Shown piece by piece: positions 1 to 8,266 of a stretch of 64,000 bases of DNA (its first letter is position 1; each line of letters starts with the position of its first letter). The notes beneath the pieces are model-generated. The model saw nothing but the letters and a program-made list of their open reading frames with translations, was not told the origin of the DNA and made no database searches. The translations under genes were made by a program, and so were the position numbers. Source of the stretch: Bradyrhizobium erythrophlei (GTDB taxonomy: Bacteria; Pseudomonadota; Alphaproteobacteria; Rhizobiales; Xanthobacteraceae); NCBI RefSeq assembly GCF_900142985.1, contig NZ_LT670849.1:2852001-2916000 (forward strand), given 5' to 3'.

Positions 1-713
1 GCTTCGAGCATTTCAAGCAGATCGATTTCCTGAACGACAAGGAAGTCGTCTTGACGTTCGATGACAGTCCGTGGCCGGTCAATACGCCGGCCGTGCTGAA
101 GGCGCTTGCCGAAGAATGCACCAAGGCGGTGTTCTTCTCGATCGGCAAACACGCAAGCTTTCACCCCGAGATTCTCAGACAGGTGGCGGCCGCCGGTCAC
201 ACCGTCGGCACCCATACCTGGTCGCATGCCAACCTGAACTCGAAGAAGCTGAACGAACAGGCCGTCAAGGACGAGATCGAAAAGGGCAACAGCGCCGTCA
301 AGCTCGCGCTGGGCACAGCGCCAGCACCTTTCTTCCGCTTCCCGGAATTGCAGCATAACCCGGCCGCGATGACCTATCTGGGCACACGCAACATCGCGAT
401 GTTTTCGACCGATCTCGATTCTTTCGACTTCCGGGCCAAGAGTCCGGAGCAGGTCATCAATACCGTGATGACCAAGCTCGAAAAGCAGGGCAAGGGCATC
501 ATCCTGATGCACGATTTCCAGAAGCACACGGCGGAAGCGATGCCCGAATTGCTGCGCCGTCTGAAGGCGGGCGGCTACAAGGTCGTGTTCATGAAGCCGA
601 AGGCGCCGATGCAGACGCTCGCCGAATATGACGAGGCGCTGATCAAGGACATGAAGCTGCCGGCGACCAGCGCGCGGCCCATCGGCAGTGTCGTCCAGAC
701 GGTGTCGCAGTAG
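1..713 (+). CDS. Polysaccharide deacetylase family protein (5' end cut off)
   Basis: The reading frame is already open at base 3, so the true start lies before the window. Visible NodB-fold motifs are TFDDSP (bases 54-71, the metal/catalytic DD motif, with Ser replacing the usual Gly), HTWSH (the second metal-binding motif, H-T/S-x-x-H), FFRFPE (motif 3) and ILMHDF near the end (motif 4). Enzymes of this family remove N- or O-acetyl groups from chitooligosaccharide, peptidoglycan or exopolysaccharide; many are exported. The substrate cannot be read from the sequence, and any signal peptide would be in the missing part. All catalytic motifs are present, so the protein is probably active. The gene ends 10 bases before the stop of a convergent small gene. 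Confidence 0.85.
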   Translation, partial: FEHFKQIDFLNDKEVVLTFDDSPWPVNTPAVLKALAEECTKAVFFSIGKHASFHPEILRQVAAAGHTVGTHTWSHANLNSKKLNEQAVKDEIEKGNSAVKLALGTAPAPFFRFPELQHNPAAMTYLGTRNIAMFSTDLDSFDFRAKSPEQVINTVMTKLEKQGKGIILMHDFQKHTAEAMPELLRRLKAGGYKVVFMKPKAPMQTLAEYDEALIKDMKLPATSARPIGSVVQTVSQ

Positions 714-723
714 AGCGAGGTGA

Positions 724-993
724 TCAGGCGCCTTGTTTGCAGGGCAAATGAACTTCGGTCACGGGTAAGCTCGGCGCTGCTAGCGTTTTGGTCGCGGAGA
801 GAAACTCCGCAAAGCTCGCCTCTGAAGACCAGTTCAGATAAGCGATAAATAGGCCCGCGAGCGCGAGCAGCACCACGACTTCGATGACGGCAATTCGGAC
901 GATCGAAGGCCAAAATCGCCGAGCGGGACGCGCGGCGTCCGGGGTGAAAGCGGCCTGACCGCAGGCCTGGCAGTGATCGGCTGATGAGGACAT
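724..993 (-). CDS. Small membrane protein with N-terminal CxxC motif
   Basis: An 89-residue protein of unknown function. The ATG at 993 was chosen over one 27 bases upstream because a GGGAGGAAG ribosome site sits 3-4 bases before it. The N-terminus carries one C-x-x-C pair (CQAC, residues 8-11), which resembles half of a zinc ribbon, followed by a basic stretch and one hydrophobic helix at about residues 35-55. The C-terminal tail of about 30 residues should be outside the cytoplasm and holds a further lone Cys. It lies 105 bases downstream of the operon 2344-1099 on the same strand and may be its last gene. I do not recognise a family. Confidence 0.6.
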   Translation of the reverse strand: MSSSADHCQACGQAAFTPDAARPARRFWPSIVRIAVIEVVVLLALAGLFIAYLNWSSEASFAEFLSATKTLAAPSLPVTEVHLPCKQGA

Positions 994-1098
994 GGCTTCC
1001 TCCCGCAAAGAGGTTTGCACCCCCTTCTAGGGCCAGCCACCCATTTCCAATGTGAACAAGGTCACAGATCGGACCGAATATTTCGGACGTCGAGGATT

Positions 1099-1524
1099 TC
1101 AAGGCTTGGGCGCCAGCAGGCACTCCGCCACGACCAGCTCTTTCACCTTCTTGTCCGAAAGCTGGCGCCGCGAGACATCCACGGTCTCATAGCCGTCCTT
1201 GGCGCAGGTAATCGTGACCTGGCTCGCCGTTACGCCATCGCCGAAGTTCGGAATCAGCCGGTAGACGCCTTCGGAGTTGGTGCGCACCAGGATCCTGCGG
1301 CCCCCTGTCTCGGCCCTGACCTGAACGCCGGGAACAGGCTTCAGCGTTCCAGTCTCGCGGGCCGAGCCGACGAACGCCAGATCGACATCCTCGTCACGCT
1401 CGGAATCGAGTTCCCCCGAATGCGACGGATAAGACCAGAACGCGACCACCGCCAAAGCAGTGATGCCGGCAAGTGACGTGATCGCGGATGGTGCGGTGAA
1501 GCGGCGGCGCGGTGGTGTTGGCAC
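1099..1524 (-). CDS. Membrane-anchored protein with carboxypeptidase-regulatory-like domain
   Basis: 141 residues, beginning at a GTG with AGGG six bases upstream. A basic N-terminus is followed by a hydrophobic segment at about residues 14-32 that acts as signal or anchor. The rest, about residues 60-135, fits a carboxypeptidase-regulatory-like beta-sandwich: VPGVQV, then RTNSEGVYRL and a repeat of that pattern ending in KDGYETVDV. Such domains are usually periplasmic and non-enzymatic, serving in binding or stability. It is the third gene of a minus-strand operon: the gap to the gene before it is 32 bases, and an ICE-like site lies at the head of the operon. A part in iron handling is inferred only from that context. 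Confidence 0.65.
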   Translation of the reverse strand: MPTPPRRRFTAPSAITSLAGITALAVVAFWSYPSHSGELDSERDEDVDLAFVGSARETGTLKPVPGVQVRAETGGRRILVRTNSEGVYRLIPNFGDGVTASQVTITCAKDGYETVDVSRRQLSDKKVKELVVAECLLAPKP

Positions 1525-1556
1525 TTTTTACCCTGCGAAGACTCTTCTTCGAATTT

Positions 1557-1886
1557 TCAGCGGAGAAAGAAACCGCGGAAAAGATAGAAGACGCTGATCA
1601 TGACCACGAGTGGAATTGTCCATCCGAGCCAGTACTGCGTCGGCCGGTTTTTCAACAGCGGCAACGCTAGCACGCTCGCCACGGCCGCACCAAGGGTCGA
1701 GGTCACGAGCCAGCCATACCAATACATCGGCGGACCGTCTCTCGCAGGCTCGGTAAGCCAGCCCCATTGCCCGATCTTCGGATGATAGGTGAAGGGCGCC
1801 CAATTCACTTCGACCGACACGATGTAGATCAGGGCAAACGCCGCCGAGAAAATCGGGATGATCTTTTCGATTTGATTTTTGTTCAT
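1557..1886 (-). CDS. Small multi-pass membrane protein, second gene of ICE-linked operon
   Basis: 109 residues starting MNKNQIEK. The start at 1886 overlaps the stop of the preceding gene in an ATGA junction, which implies translational coupling; the longer in-frame reading upstream runs inside the preceding gene and was discarded. Three hydrophobic helices are visible at about residues 9-27, 54-74 and 84-103, with a Trp/Tyr/Pro-rich loop (GQWGWL, MYWYGW) between the first two. Its only His lies near the end of the first loop. I do not recognise a named family. Conserved pairing with the gene before it is suggested by the overlap. Confidence 0.7.
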   Translation of the reverse strand: MNKNQIEKIIPIFSAAFALIYIVSVEVNWAPFTYHPKIGQWGWLTEPARDGPPMYWYGWLVTSTLGAAVASVLALPLLKNRPTQYWLGWTIPLVVMISVFYLFRGFFLR

Positions 1887-2344
1887 AGCCCGAAGAACCC
1901 GCGGATGTTGTTGAGGATGTGACCGACGATGAAACCGAACCAGACGATGAAGCAAAGCATCAGCGTGACGGCGGTGCGCGCGGAATCGCTGGCGGGATCC
2001 GGACGCCGCCAAACCAGCCAATACAGCGGCAGCAGGCCGAGGCCGATCGAGATGAACTGTTCCTTGATCTCGAATGAACCGACCGCCGGAAACAGGCGCG
2101 CGTTTTCAAGATAGGTGCGTACCCAGACGCGATAGATCGGATAGATATAGCCGCCAAGAAACGCGACAATCAGAAACAGCACAATGTTGGCGTTGACGTA
2201 GACACGGCTCGAGACCGATCGATACGCGTTGACGAATCCCGCTTTGCTCCGCGCAGGCCAAACCACCGCAATCGCCTGGTGCGTGATGCTGCCGAGCAGG
2301 GCAACGGCCAGAAGCCCGTGCAGGATGACCAGAAATGTCGACAT
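1883..2344 (-). CDS. Four-helix membrane protein with His residues in helices 1 and 4
   Basis: 153 residues starting MSTFLVILHG; chosen because GGGGGGAGA lies just upstream, while the longer reading has no ribosome site. Four hydrophobic helices are seen at about residues 4-28, 48-72, 94-110 and 122-143. His9 and His22 lie 13 residues apart in helix 1 and a further His sits in helix 4 (VGHILNN). That spacing is what one finds for haem ligands in membrane cytochromes, but haem binding is inference. It is the first gene of the operon 2344-1099. A 17-base ICE-like sequence lies 63 bases before its start, and the same sequence precedes the porin/FMN/ApbE operon, so iron-dependent control is likely. 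Confidence 0.7.
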   Translation of the reverse strand: MSTFLVILHGLLAVALLGSITHQAIAVVWPARSKAGFVNAYRSVSSRVYVNANIVLFLIVAFLGGYIYPIYRVWVRTYLENARLFPAVGSFEIKEQFISIGLGLLPLYWLVWRRPDPASDSARTAVTLMLCFIVWFGFIVGHILNNIRGFFGL

Positions 2345-2406
2345 TCTCCCCCCTTCTTTTATCGCGCAACAGTAACGCGATCGCGGCGCGATGAAACGCC
2401 ACACGG

Positions 2407-2423
2407 CTTAGTTTTGTTCTAAT
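2407..2423 (-). promoter_or_regulatory. ICE-like (Irr-box-like) operator
   Basis: Read on the minus strand this is ATTAGAACAAAACTAAG. Compared with the Irr/ICE pattern TTTAGAA-N3-TTCTAAA, ten of the fourteen fixed positions match. The core AATTAGAACAAAACTAA is identical to the site at 39081-39097. It lies 63 bases before the start at 2344. Irr is the haem-responsive iron regulator of Rhizobiales; binding here is inferred from the shared sequence, not shown. Confidence 0.5.
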
Positions 2424-2472
2424 TCGAAATTCGCGCAACGTCGCTGCTTTCGCCGCTCAAAAAGCGAACGCG

Positions 2473-4173
2473 TCAGCGGCGGCCTGACTCAAGTGCGGAA
2501 AACGGACCTGCGCCATAGACAATCCGGCCGTCGACCATCGTCAGCAACGACTTGATTTTCGCGATGTCGGAAATCGGCACCGTAAAATAATCGTCGCTGA
2601 GCACCGCGAGGTCGGCGAACATGCCAGGCATCAGCCGCCCCCTCTGATTTTCATCATGTGCAAACCAGGCGCTCCCTTCCGTGTAGATGCGAAGCGCTTG
2701 CTCGCGGCTCGGGATTTCCGATTTTTCCCGGGTTTCGACACCGTCGACGGTCAAGCCATCGAGCATCCAGCGCAGCGACACGAAGGGATTTTCGATCATC
2801 ACGCGATTGGCATCGGTGCCGCCGCCCAAGGGAAGGCCGAGCCTGAGCGCCGAGACGATCGGCGGCGATCGCTGCATCTGCGCCTCCCCCCGTTCCGCGA
2901 TGTAAGAGGTCGCGGCGAAGTAGAGCCCGTCCTGCATCAGCCAGCCGACGCCGAGCGCCTTCATGCGTTGCAGTGAAGCATCCGACGCATCGTGCAGATG
3001 CGCGATCGACCAGCGCAACGGCGCAATCGGCACCTCGCGATTGACGCGCTCGAAGACGTCGAGCAGATGGTGCACGGAGCGGTCGTTGTTCCAGTGCACC
3101 GTCAATGTCAGGCCCTGATCCGCGGCCCAGCGCGCGACGCGATAAAAGGCTTCCTTGTCGGCGTCACCAGGCGTGTCGTTGTTATACATGCCCCAGGTGA
3201 TGCACTCGCCGATGCCGTTGAAGCGCAGCCAGCCATCGCCGGTCCCCATCGGCAGGAATTGCGTGAAGGCCTGAAAATCCTCGAGCTCTTTCCCCGGACG
3301 CGGCGCAAAGATGCTGTAGACCACGCGAAGCGGCAGCTCGTGCGCGCGCCACAACTGAAACAGCGCGGCGTAGTCGTCCGGCGCCAGATTGTGCCCGCCG
3401 GGATCGATCACGCCCGTCAAGCCAAACGAGCTCAACTCGCGCAGGAACGCCCGTGTCCCTTCGACCGCCTCTTGCGCCGACGGCTTTGGCAATCGCCCAT
3501 AGAGTGACGTGATCGCGGGACCGCCGCCTGTGATCCAGCCGGTCGTCTCGTTTTCCCTGTTGCGCTCGAACTTCGCACCCGCCGGCAGGTCCGTTTCGGA
3601 TTTTATGTTTAGCCTGTCGCGGCCTTCCGGGTTGATCAGCACGTAACCGTAGAAGAGCTGAATGTAGACGGGATGGCCGGACGAGACGCTGGCGATCTCC
3701 GCCTCGGTCGGCCGCCGGTTCTCGTCGAACTGACGCGGCGTCCAGCCGCCGGCAACGATCAACCACGCATCCGGACCGGCGCCATCCGCTGCCGACTTGA
3801 GGCGCCCGAGCGCTTCGCCAACGCTTCTCGCGCCCTCCCAGCTCACTTCGGTCGCATGACGAAAGCCGGCGCGAATGGCGTGAATGTGGGAATCGATCAG
3901 GCCGGGAATCACGGTGCGGCCGCCGAGGTCGATGATGCGCGTCGCTGGTCCAGCTGATTTTCGAAGTTCTTCCGAGCTGCCGGTTGCGGAAACGCGACCG
4001 GCTTCGATGGCAAGCGCCTCGGCGACGTCTGAGGTCGCGTCCAGCGTGACGATCTTGCCATTGAGGAACAGGATATCGGCGGGGTTGGCGCAGGCCGATA
4101 CCGCGCCAAGCATGCCAAATATCCAAACCAGGAAAACGCGGAACAAACAGTCTGGCGATCTGCTCGGATGCAT
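2473..4173 (-). CDS. Exported metal-dependent amidohydrolase (YtcJ-like)
   Basis: 566 residues. The ATG at 4173 gives a signal peptide (hydrophobic residues about 10-27); the frame runs further upstream but only through the tRNA gene. The end of the signal can be read as a Sec site (after ACA) or as a lipobox VSAC, so it may be a lipoprotein. Amidohydrolase-3 features are an N-terminal beta-sandwich beginning DILFLNGKIVTLD, the metal motif DSHIHA at about residue 90, a second His-rich strand (LTVHW), and GGTDANR holding the catalytic/metal Asp. The C-terminus returns to the beta-sandwich (FADLAVLSDDYF). The family hydrolyses C-N bonds of cyclic or formylated substrates; the substrate is unknown. 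No partner gene is nearby. Confidence 0.85.
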   Translation of the reverse strand: MHPSRSPDCLFRVFLVWIFGMLGAVSACANPADILFLNGKIVTLDATSDVAEALAIEAGRVSATGSSEELRKSAGPATRIIDLGGRTVIPGLIDSHIHAIRAGFRHATEVSWEGARSVGEALGRLKSAADGAGPDAWLIVAGGWTPRQFDENRRPTEAEIASVSSGHPVYIQLFYGYVLINPEGRDRLNIKSETDLPAGAKFERNRENETTGWITGGGPAITSLYGRLPKPSAQEAVEGTRAFLRELSSFGLTGVIDPGGHNLAPDDYAALFQLWRAHELPLRVVYSIFAPRPGKELEDFQAFTQFLPMGTGDGWLRFNGIGECITWGMYNNDTPGDADKEAFYRVARWAADQGLTLTVHWNNDRSVHHLLDVFERVNREVPIAPLRWSIAHLHDASDASLQRMKALGVGWLMQDGLYFAATSYIAERGEAQMQRSPPIVSALRLGLPLGGGTDANRVMIENPFVSLRWMLDGLTVDGVETREKSEIPSREQALRIYTEGSAWFAHDENQRGRLMPGMFADLAVLSDDYFTVPISDIAKIKSLLTMVDGRIVYGAGPFSALESGRR

Positions 4174-4223
4174 CGATACCCGCAAGCCATGATTTACACG
4201 GCGTATGCATTCCGCAGCGTGGC

Positions 4224-4299
4224 TGGTGCCGCAAACAGGACTCGAACCTGTGACCCCGTCATTACGAATGACGTGCTCTACCAACTGAGCTATTGCGGC
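4224..4299 (-). tRNA. tRNA-Thr (anticodon CGT)
   Basis: On the minus strand the sequence folds as a full cloverleaf: acceptor stem GCCGCAA paired exactly with TTGCGGC, D arm AGCTCAGTTGGTAGAGC, anticodon stem CGTCA/TGACG around loop TTCGTAA, and T arm with GTTCGAGTC. The anticodon CGT reads ACG. The CCA end is encoded (4224-4226). Length 76. Confidence 0.95.
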
Positions 4300-4436
4300 G
4301 GACCGTATTCCCTTTCGAGGCAGTCCACTTCAGGCCGTTTTCTTGAGGCTCGGGATGTTCGTCCCTCGCCCCCTGAAAACGCCCGCACCTGATATCGGGC
4401 AGCGCCTGGATTGGCAAGGAAAACGCGAGCGCCTTT

Positions 4437-4570
4437 CTTATCCCTCCCCCTTGCGGGGTCCGAGGCGAGCGAAAGCGAGCCGGGGTGGGGCTTTCTCTAA
4501 GCAATCTCAATATCTGGACTTACGGGCGACGTCGGCACCCCCACGCGCGTCCCCGCGGGGGAGGGATAAG
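4437..4570. repeat. Intergenic element bounded by 14-base inverted repeats
   Basis: CTTATCCCTCCCCC at 4437-4450 is repeated exactly in inverse at 4557-4570. The arms continue imperfectly into GCGGGG. Between them lies a GC-rich stretch with further short self-complementary runs (GCGAGCGAAAGCGAGC). It fills most of the 286-base gap between tRNA-Thr and hemY. The form suits a non-autonomous palindromic repeat; no open frame is present. Confidence 0.6.
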
Positions 4571-4585
4571 AGGATGCCCTTCGAA

Positions 4586-6286
4586 TCAGCCCCGGATGCG
4601 CGAAAGAAACCCGCGCCAGCCCCCGGTCTGGCCGGGTACCGGCATTTCGGTGAATTCGTCCGGTTCGGTTCCATCATCGATGCCGGGATCGTCCGGCGGA
4701 CGGACGATCGGAATGATCTGAGGAACCACCGGCGCAGGCTTTACGGCGATAGCCGGTATGTCGGTTCGCGCGCGAAACAGCGGGGGCGCGGCGGCGGGCG
4801 CGGTCGCGGGAGGCGGCGAAGGCACGGCGTCGATCACCGGCGGGTCGACGGGCGCATTGTCTTGCGCCAGTTGGTCGTGTGTTACCTGCCGATCTTCTAT
4901 TTCCGGCGCAGCGCCGGAATGTTCGGCCGGCTCCGCGGCTCGCGGACCTGCGGCCAGCATCGCCTGCTCGAATGCTGACGGCTCGACCACGCCGTTGCCG
5001 GATGGCAGCGCCGACAACGGCATCTGCCACTGAAAAGCGTCGAGCCGCCCGGATACCGGCGACACCGGCCGCCAGCGGTCGGAGACATAGCCGTCCGCGG
5101 TCCAGACCGGATCGTGCAACGCGCGCACGGCTCGCAACGTCCAGGCGCGCGCTTTCCCGGTATCGCCATGTTCGGTGCGGTCGATCTCGGCCATCAGCAT
5201 CGCCACGCGCTGTGTCGGCGCCTCCAGATGCGGCGCCAGCGCCGCGCGTGCTTTGGCAAACTCGGTGGCGTCGATGGCCGCGCGCGCCACCGCCAACGCG
5301 CTTTCCAGATGCCCCGGCGCCTTGGCCGCCAGCGTCTCGATCCGCACCAGCCGTTGCCGCGCGGAATCCCCCAACTTCACATGGGCATAGGCGTCGGCGA
5401 GATCGGGATGCGGCTGCGCCAGCCAGGCTGTTTCGACGAGGCGCATGGCGCGGCGGATCTGATGCGCCTCGCTCTGAAATTTGGCGGCGAGGACTGCGGC
5501 CGGCACCAGCGTCGGCGCGAGCTTTACCGCTTCCATCACGACGTCGCGGGCGGAATCGCGGTCCGTGGTTTCGAGTTCGAGCGCGCGCGCGGTCAGCAGC
5601 ACGCCGCGCTGGCGGCGATAGGTCTCCTTGTCGACCAGCCCGGAGGACAGATTGTTCTCGAGAATCGCCAGCGCGCCCATCCAGTCGCCCCTGGCGCAGC
5701 GGAAACCGAGCACCGCTTGCGAGGCCCAGGTCGACGACGGCGAGGTTTTCAGCGCCTCTTCGGCGATCGCAACCGCAGCACCGACGTCGTCGGCGCGCTG
5801 CGCCTCGATGAACAGGCCGCGTAGGCCGAGCAGCCTCGTATCTTCGCGCGTTGCCATGGTCTGGAACGCCTCGCGCGCGGCACCACGGTTGCCGTCGAGC
5901 TGCGCCGATTGAGCGTGCAGCAATAACGTCAGCGGATCGCCCGCGGCATGGCGGCGTGCGACTTCGGCGTGCGCCCGCGCGGCGTTCGAATCGCCGTGAC
6001 CGATCGCCAGCAGCCCCTGCGTGATCGCGTGGCGGCCGCGCGCATGGCGGCGTTCGCGGCGAGCCCTTCTGATTTTTTCCGGCAGCCGCCACAGCGCCCG
6101 CAGCACGGTCCAGCCGAACATCGCGGCGACGACGGCGGCGCCAAACGCAGTCGCGAATTCCAGCAGCGTGACATGCGCCAGCCCGCCAGCCCATGGAAAC
6201 AAAACTTCGCCCGGCTGGTCGGCGAGCCACGCCGCACCGCTCGCAGCGAGCGCGACCAGCAGCAGAAAGAGAATGATCCGGTACAT
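4586..6286 (-). CDS. hemY: HemY-type membrane TPR protein of the haem gene cluster
   Basis: 566 residues. Two N-terminal transmembrane helices (about residues 3-20 and 40-63) are followed by the HemY_N region and a long alpha-helical TPR array to about residue 420 (repeating Ala-rich helices such as ARAHAEVARRHAAGDPLT). The last 140 residues are Pro/Ala-rich and probably disordered. Despite its name, this family has no shown enzyme activity in haem synthesis; its link is gene order after hemD. It lies 22 bases after the Mic60-like gene and ends the operon hemD-mic60-hemY. A 19-base tandem duplication sits directly before its start codon. Confidence 0.85.
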   Translation of the reverse strand: MYRIILFLLLVALAASGAAWLADQPGEVLFPWAGGLAHVTLLEFATAFGAAVVAAMFGWTVLRALWRLPEKIRRARRERRHARGRHAITQGLLAIGHGDSNAARAHAEVARRHAAGDPLTLLLHAQSAQLDGNRGAAREAFQTMATREDTRLLGLRGLFIEAQRADDVGAAVAIAEEALKTSPSSTWASQAVLGFRCARGDWMGALAILENNLSSGLVDKETYRRQRGVLLTARALELETTDRDSARDVVMEAVKLAPTLVPAAVLAAKFQSEAHQIRRAMRLVETAWLAQPHPDLADAYAHVKLGDSARQRLVRIETLAAKAPGHLESALAVARAAIDATEFAKARAALAPHLEAPTQRVAMLMAEIDRTEHGDTGKARAWTLRAVRALHDPVWTADGYVSDRWRPVSPVSGRLDAFQWQMPLSALPSGNGVVEPSAFEQAMLAAGPRAAEPAEHSGAAPEIEDRQVTHDQLAQDNAPVDPPVIDAVPSPPPATAPAAAPPLFRARTDIPAIAVKPAPVVPQIIPIVRPPDDPGIDDGTEPDEFTEMPVPGQTGGWRGFLSRIRG

Positions 6287-6287
6287 T

Positions 6288-6325
6288 GTTTAAGGCGCGG
6301 GTCTGGGTTTAAGGCGCGGGTCTGG
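6288..6325. repeat. 19-base perfect tandem duplication between mic60 and hemY
   Basis: GTTTAAGGCGCGGGTCTGG occurs twice head to tail (6288-6306 and 6307-6325). The second copy contains the stop codon of the Mic60-like gene (6309-6311), so the final codons and stop are duplicated after the gene end. It ends one base before the hemY start codon and so sets the spacing between the two genes. Confidence 0.9.
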
Positions 6326-7469
6326 CGAGCGCTGCCATGGCGTCGCTCGTGAAATGGCGGGCGGCCGCCAGCGCTGCGTCGCGCTCGGCTACCTTGTCGA
6401 GCCACGCCTGCGCGGGCTCACGGTCGGCGGGCGTCAGCGAATTCAGTTCGCGCCGCGTCTCGGCAAGATCGTTGCGCACGGCGGCCGCGGTGACGCGCGC
6501 GACGATGGCGCCGCGATCGCTGCCCGACGCATCCGTGCGCTCGATGCGCACGAGTTTCGCCGCGCCCGCCTGCAACCGGTCGACGATGCCGGTGCCCGTA
6601 GTGGCATTTCCCGGCCGCGGCGGCTCCAGTTTCGGCACCAGCGTCAACAACTCGCGACACAGGTTCGCCGCGTTCGGCACGCCCGACGCCGCAAAACCCT
6701 CCAGCGGCTGCAACTTCTGCGGATCGGGCGCGAGCGCCTTGGCGGCCTTGAGCGCTTCCTTGAACGGCTCGTTCTGGCGCACCGAAAGATCGAGCATCGA
6801 AGCCACCACCAGACGACGCAGCGCGATATCGTCGGCCGGCTTGTTGGCGGCTTGCGCGATGTTCTCGCTCTCGGCTCGAACCGCGCGCTCGATCTCGGCG
6901 AGACGGCCCTCGACGGCCGAGAGATCGGGCGAAGCCGCAGCCCTGGCCGCCGCAGGCGGCGCAGACTTCACTGCGTCAAGCTCGCTTGCGAGTTTGTCCG
7001 ATCGGGCGCCAGCACTGGCCAACTCGGTGCGCAACTCGCCAAGCGATTTTTCCAGCGCATCGAACCGCGCCGCCAGCGTAAGGTCCGGCGCGGCGGGCTT
7101 CACAGGCCGCTCCTCGAGTTCGCCGATGCGCGAGGAAAGCATTTCGATGACGCGGGTATCGGAATCGGCGAGCGCCCGCGCGGTTTGACCAGGCCGGACC
7201 ACCGCCCAGACGAGCGCGATCACCACGGCTGCTGCGGCCGCGCCGCTGACAGCCGCGACCAGAAATGGCTGAAGCGGCGCGAACGAGGCCCGCGAAGACG
7301 GCTTGGCTTCGCTTGTGTCGGCGGCGGCTTGATCGCCGGCACCATTGTCGCCAACGCTCCCGCTCGACGTCGTCACCTCGGAAGCCTCGAGGTCGATGGT
7401 CGGCGGCGCACGACGGGGCCGCGACGCGTCAGGCGCTGGCGCGGGATCATCGGTCCTGTTGTCTTCCAT
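6309..7469 (-). CDS. Mic60/mitofilin-family inner membrane protein (COG4223)
   Basis: 386 residues. An acidic, Pro-rich cytoplasmic N-terminus (1-70) precedes one transmembrane helix at about 73-95, then a predicted coiled coil at about 105-220 (RIGELEERPVK, LDAVK, LAEIERAV) and a C-terminal helical mitofilin-like region (about 230-370, ending in PADREPAQAWLDKV). Alphaproteobacterial Mic60 homologues are known to sit in haem gene clusters beside hemD/hemY, and they shape intracytoplasmic or inner-membrane structure and contact the outer membrane. The order here, 33 bases after hemD and 22 before hemY, matches. Start ATG at 7469. Confidence 0.8.
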   Translation of the reverse strand: MEDNRTDDPAPAPDASRPRRAPPTIDLEASEVTTSSGSVGDNGAGDQAAADTSEAKPSSRASFAPLQPFLVAAVSGAAAAAVVIALVWAVVRPGQTARALADSDTRVIEMLSSRIGELEERPVKPAAPDLTLAARFDALEKSLGELRTELASAGARSDKLASELDAVKSAPPAAARAAASPDLSAVEGRLAEIERAVRAESENIAQAANKPADDIALRRLVVASMLDLSVRQNEPFKEALKAAKALAPDPQKLQPLEGFAASGVPNAANLCRELLTLVPKLEPPRPGNATTGTGIVDRLQAGAAKLVRIERTDASGSDRGAIVARVTAAAVRNDLAETRRELNSLTPADREPAQAWLDKVAERDAALAAARHFTSDAMAALARPAP

Positions 7470-7502
7470 GCGGTTCCCCGGGGGTCGATTTCCGGTTGAT
7501 CG

Positions 7503-8237
7503 TTAGCAAGTTGCTGATTCTAGCGCCACTAGTAAGGCGGCCTCATCCGGCGAGGGCGCGACGAAGAGGCGCGCCGCCCCGGCATCGCGCAAAACGGTCG
7601 CAATCCCCGCCGACAGGCAGCCCTGCGGCAGCGAAAGCGCCGATATTTCAACGCCGGCGGCGCGAACCGCCTCGATAAAGGCCCGCGCGCTGCGCCTTGA
7701 ATAATGCAACACGGCGTTAACTTCATTGGCGGCGAAGGCGCGGCAGGTCTCGTCCGGCAAGCTCGGCACGGCGACCATCCGGTAGGTGGTTTGCGTGACG
7801 ACCGTAAAGCCGCGCTCGCCGAGTTCACCCGGCAAGTCGCGCGCGAGGTCGGCGCCGGCCAGATAAAGCAACGGGCTGGTTTTCTTCAGCGCCTTCGCCT
7901 TCACACTGGCCAGCACGCGATCGCGCAGGCCCGCCGCATCGCTCTTGGCCGAGATGATGTTGGCAAACCCGGCTGCGCGCGCGGCGTCGGCGGTATGTTC
8001 GCCGACCGCAAACAGCGGCAGCTTGAGCAAGGGACTGCCGGAAAGCCGGGGCGCGATCGCACGCAGCGCGTTGGCGCTGGTGACGACGACCGCGCCATAC
8101 GAGGTGTCGCCATCGTCATGGAAGGCGACCGGCTCGAAGCGCAGCATCGGCGCCAGCAGCACCTTAAAACCCCGGGCGCGCAGCGCGCCCGCGGTGCTCT
8201 CGCCATCGGGCAGCGGGCGAGTGACGAGAATGGCCAT
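7503..8237 (-). CDS. hemD: Uroporphyrinogen-III synthase
   Basis: 244 residues. It closes the linear hydroxymethylbilane, with inversion of ring D, to uroporphyrinogen III, the common precursor of haem, sirohaem and cobalamin. The protein shows the two-lobed HemD pattern: VTRPLPDGESTAGALRARG at the start, VVVTSANALRAI, the central crossing region (ISAKSDAAGLRDRV), then AVLHYSRRSARAF in the second lobe. HemD is poorly conserved, so identification also rests on the following Mic60-like and HemY genes. hemC is not adjacent. It is divergent from tsaD with only 29 bases between start codons, so the promoters must overlap. Confidence 0.88.
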   Translation of the reverse strand: MAILVTRPLPDGESTAGALRARGFKVLLAPMLRFEPVAFHDDGDTSYGAVVVTSANALRAIAPRLSGSPLLKLPLFAVGEHTADAARAAGFANIISAKSDAAGLRDRVLASVKAKALKKTSPLLYLAGADLARDLPGELGERGFTVVTQTTYRMVAVPSLPDETCRAFAANEVNAVLHYSRRSARAFIEAVRAAGVEISALSLPQGCLSAGIATVLRDAGAARLFVAPSPDEAALLVALESATC

Positions 8238-8266
8238 GCAATCGAACTTCCCAGGTCGAACCCTGA

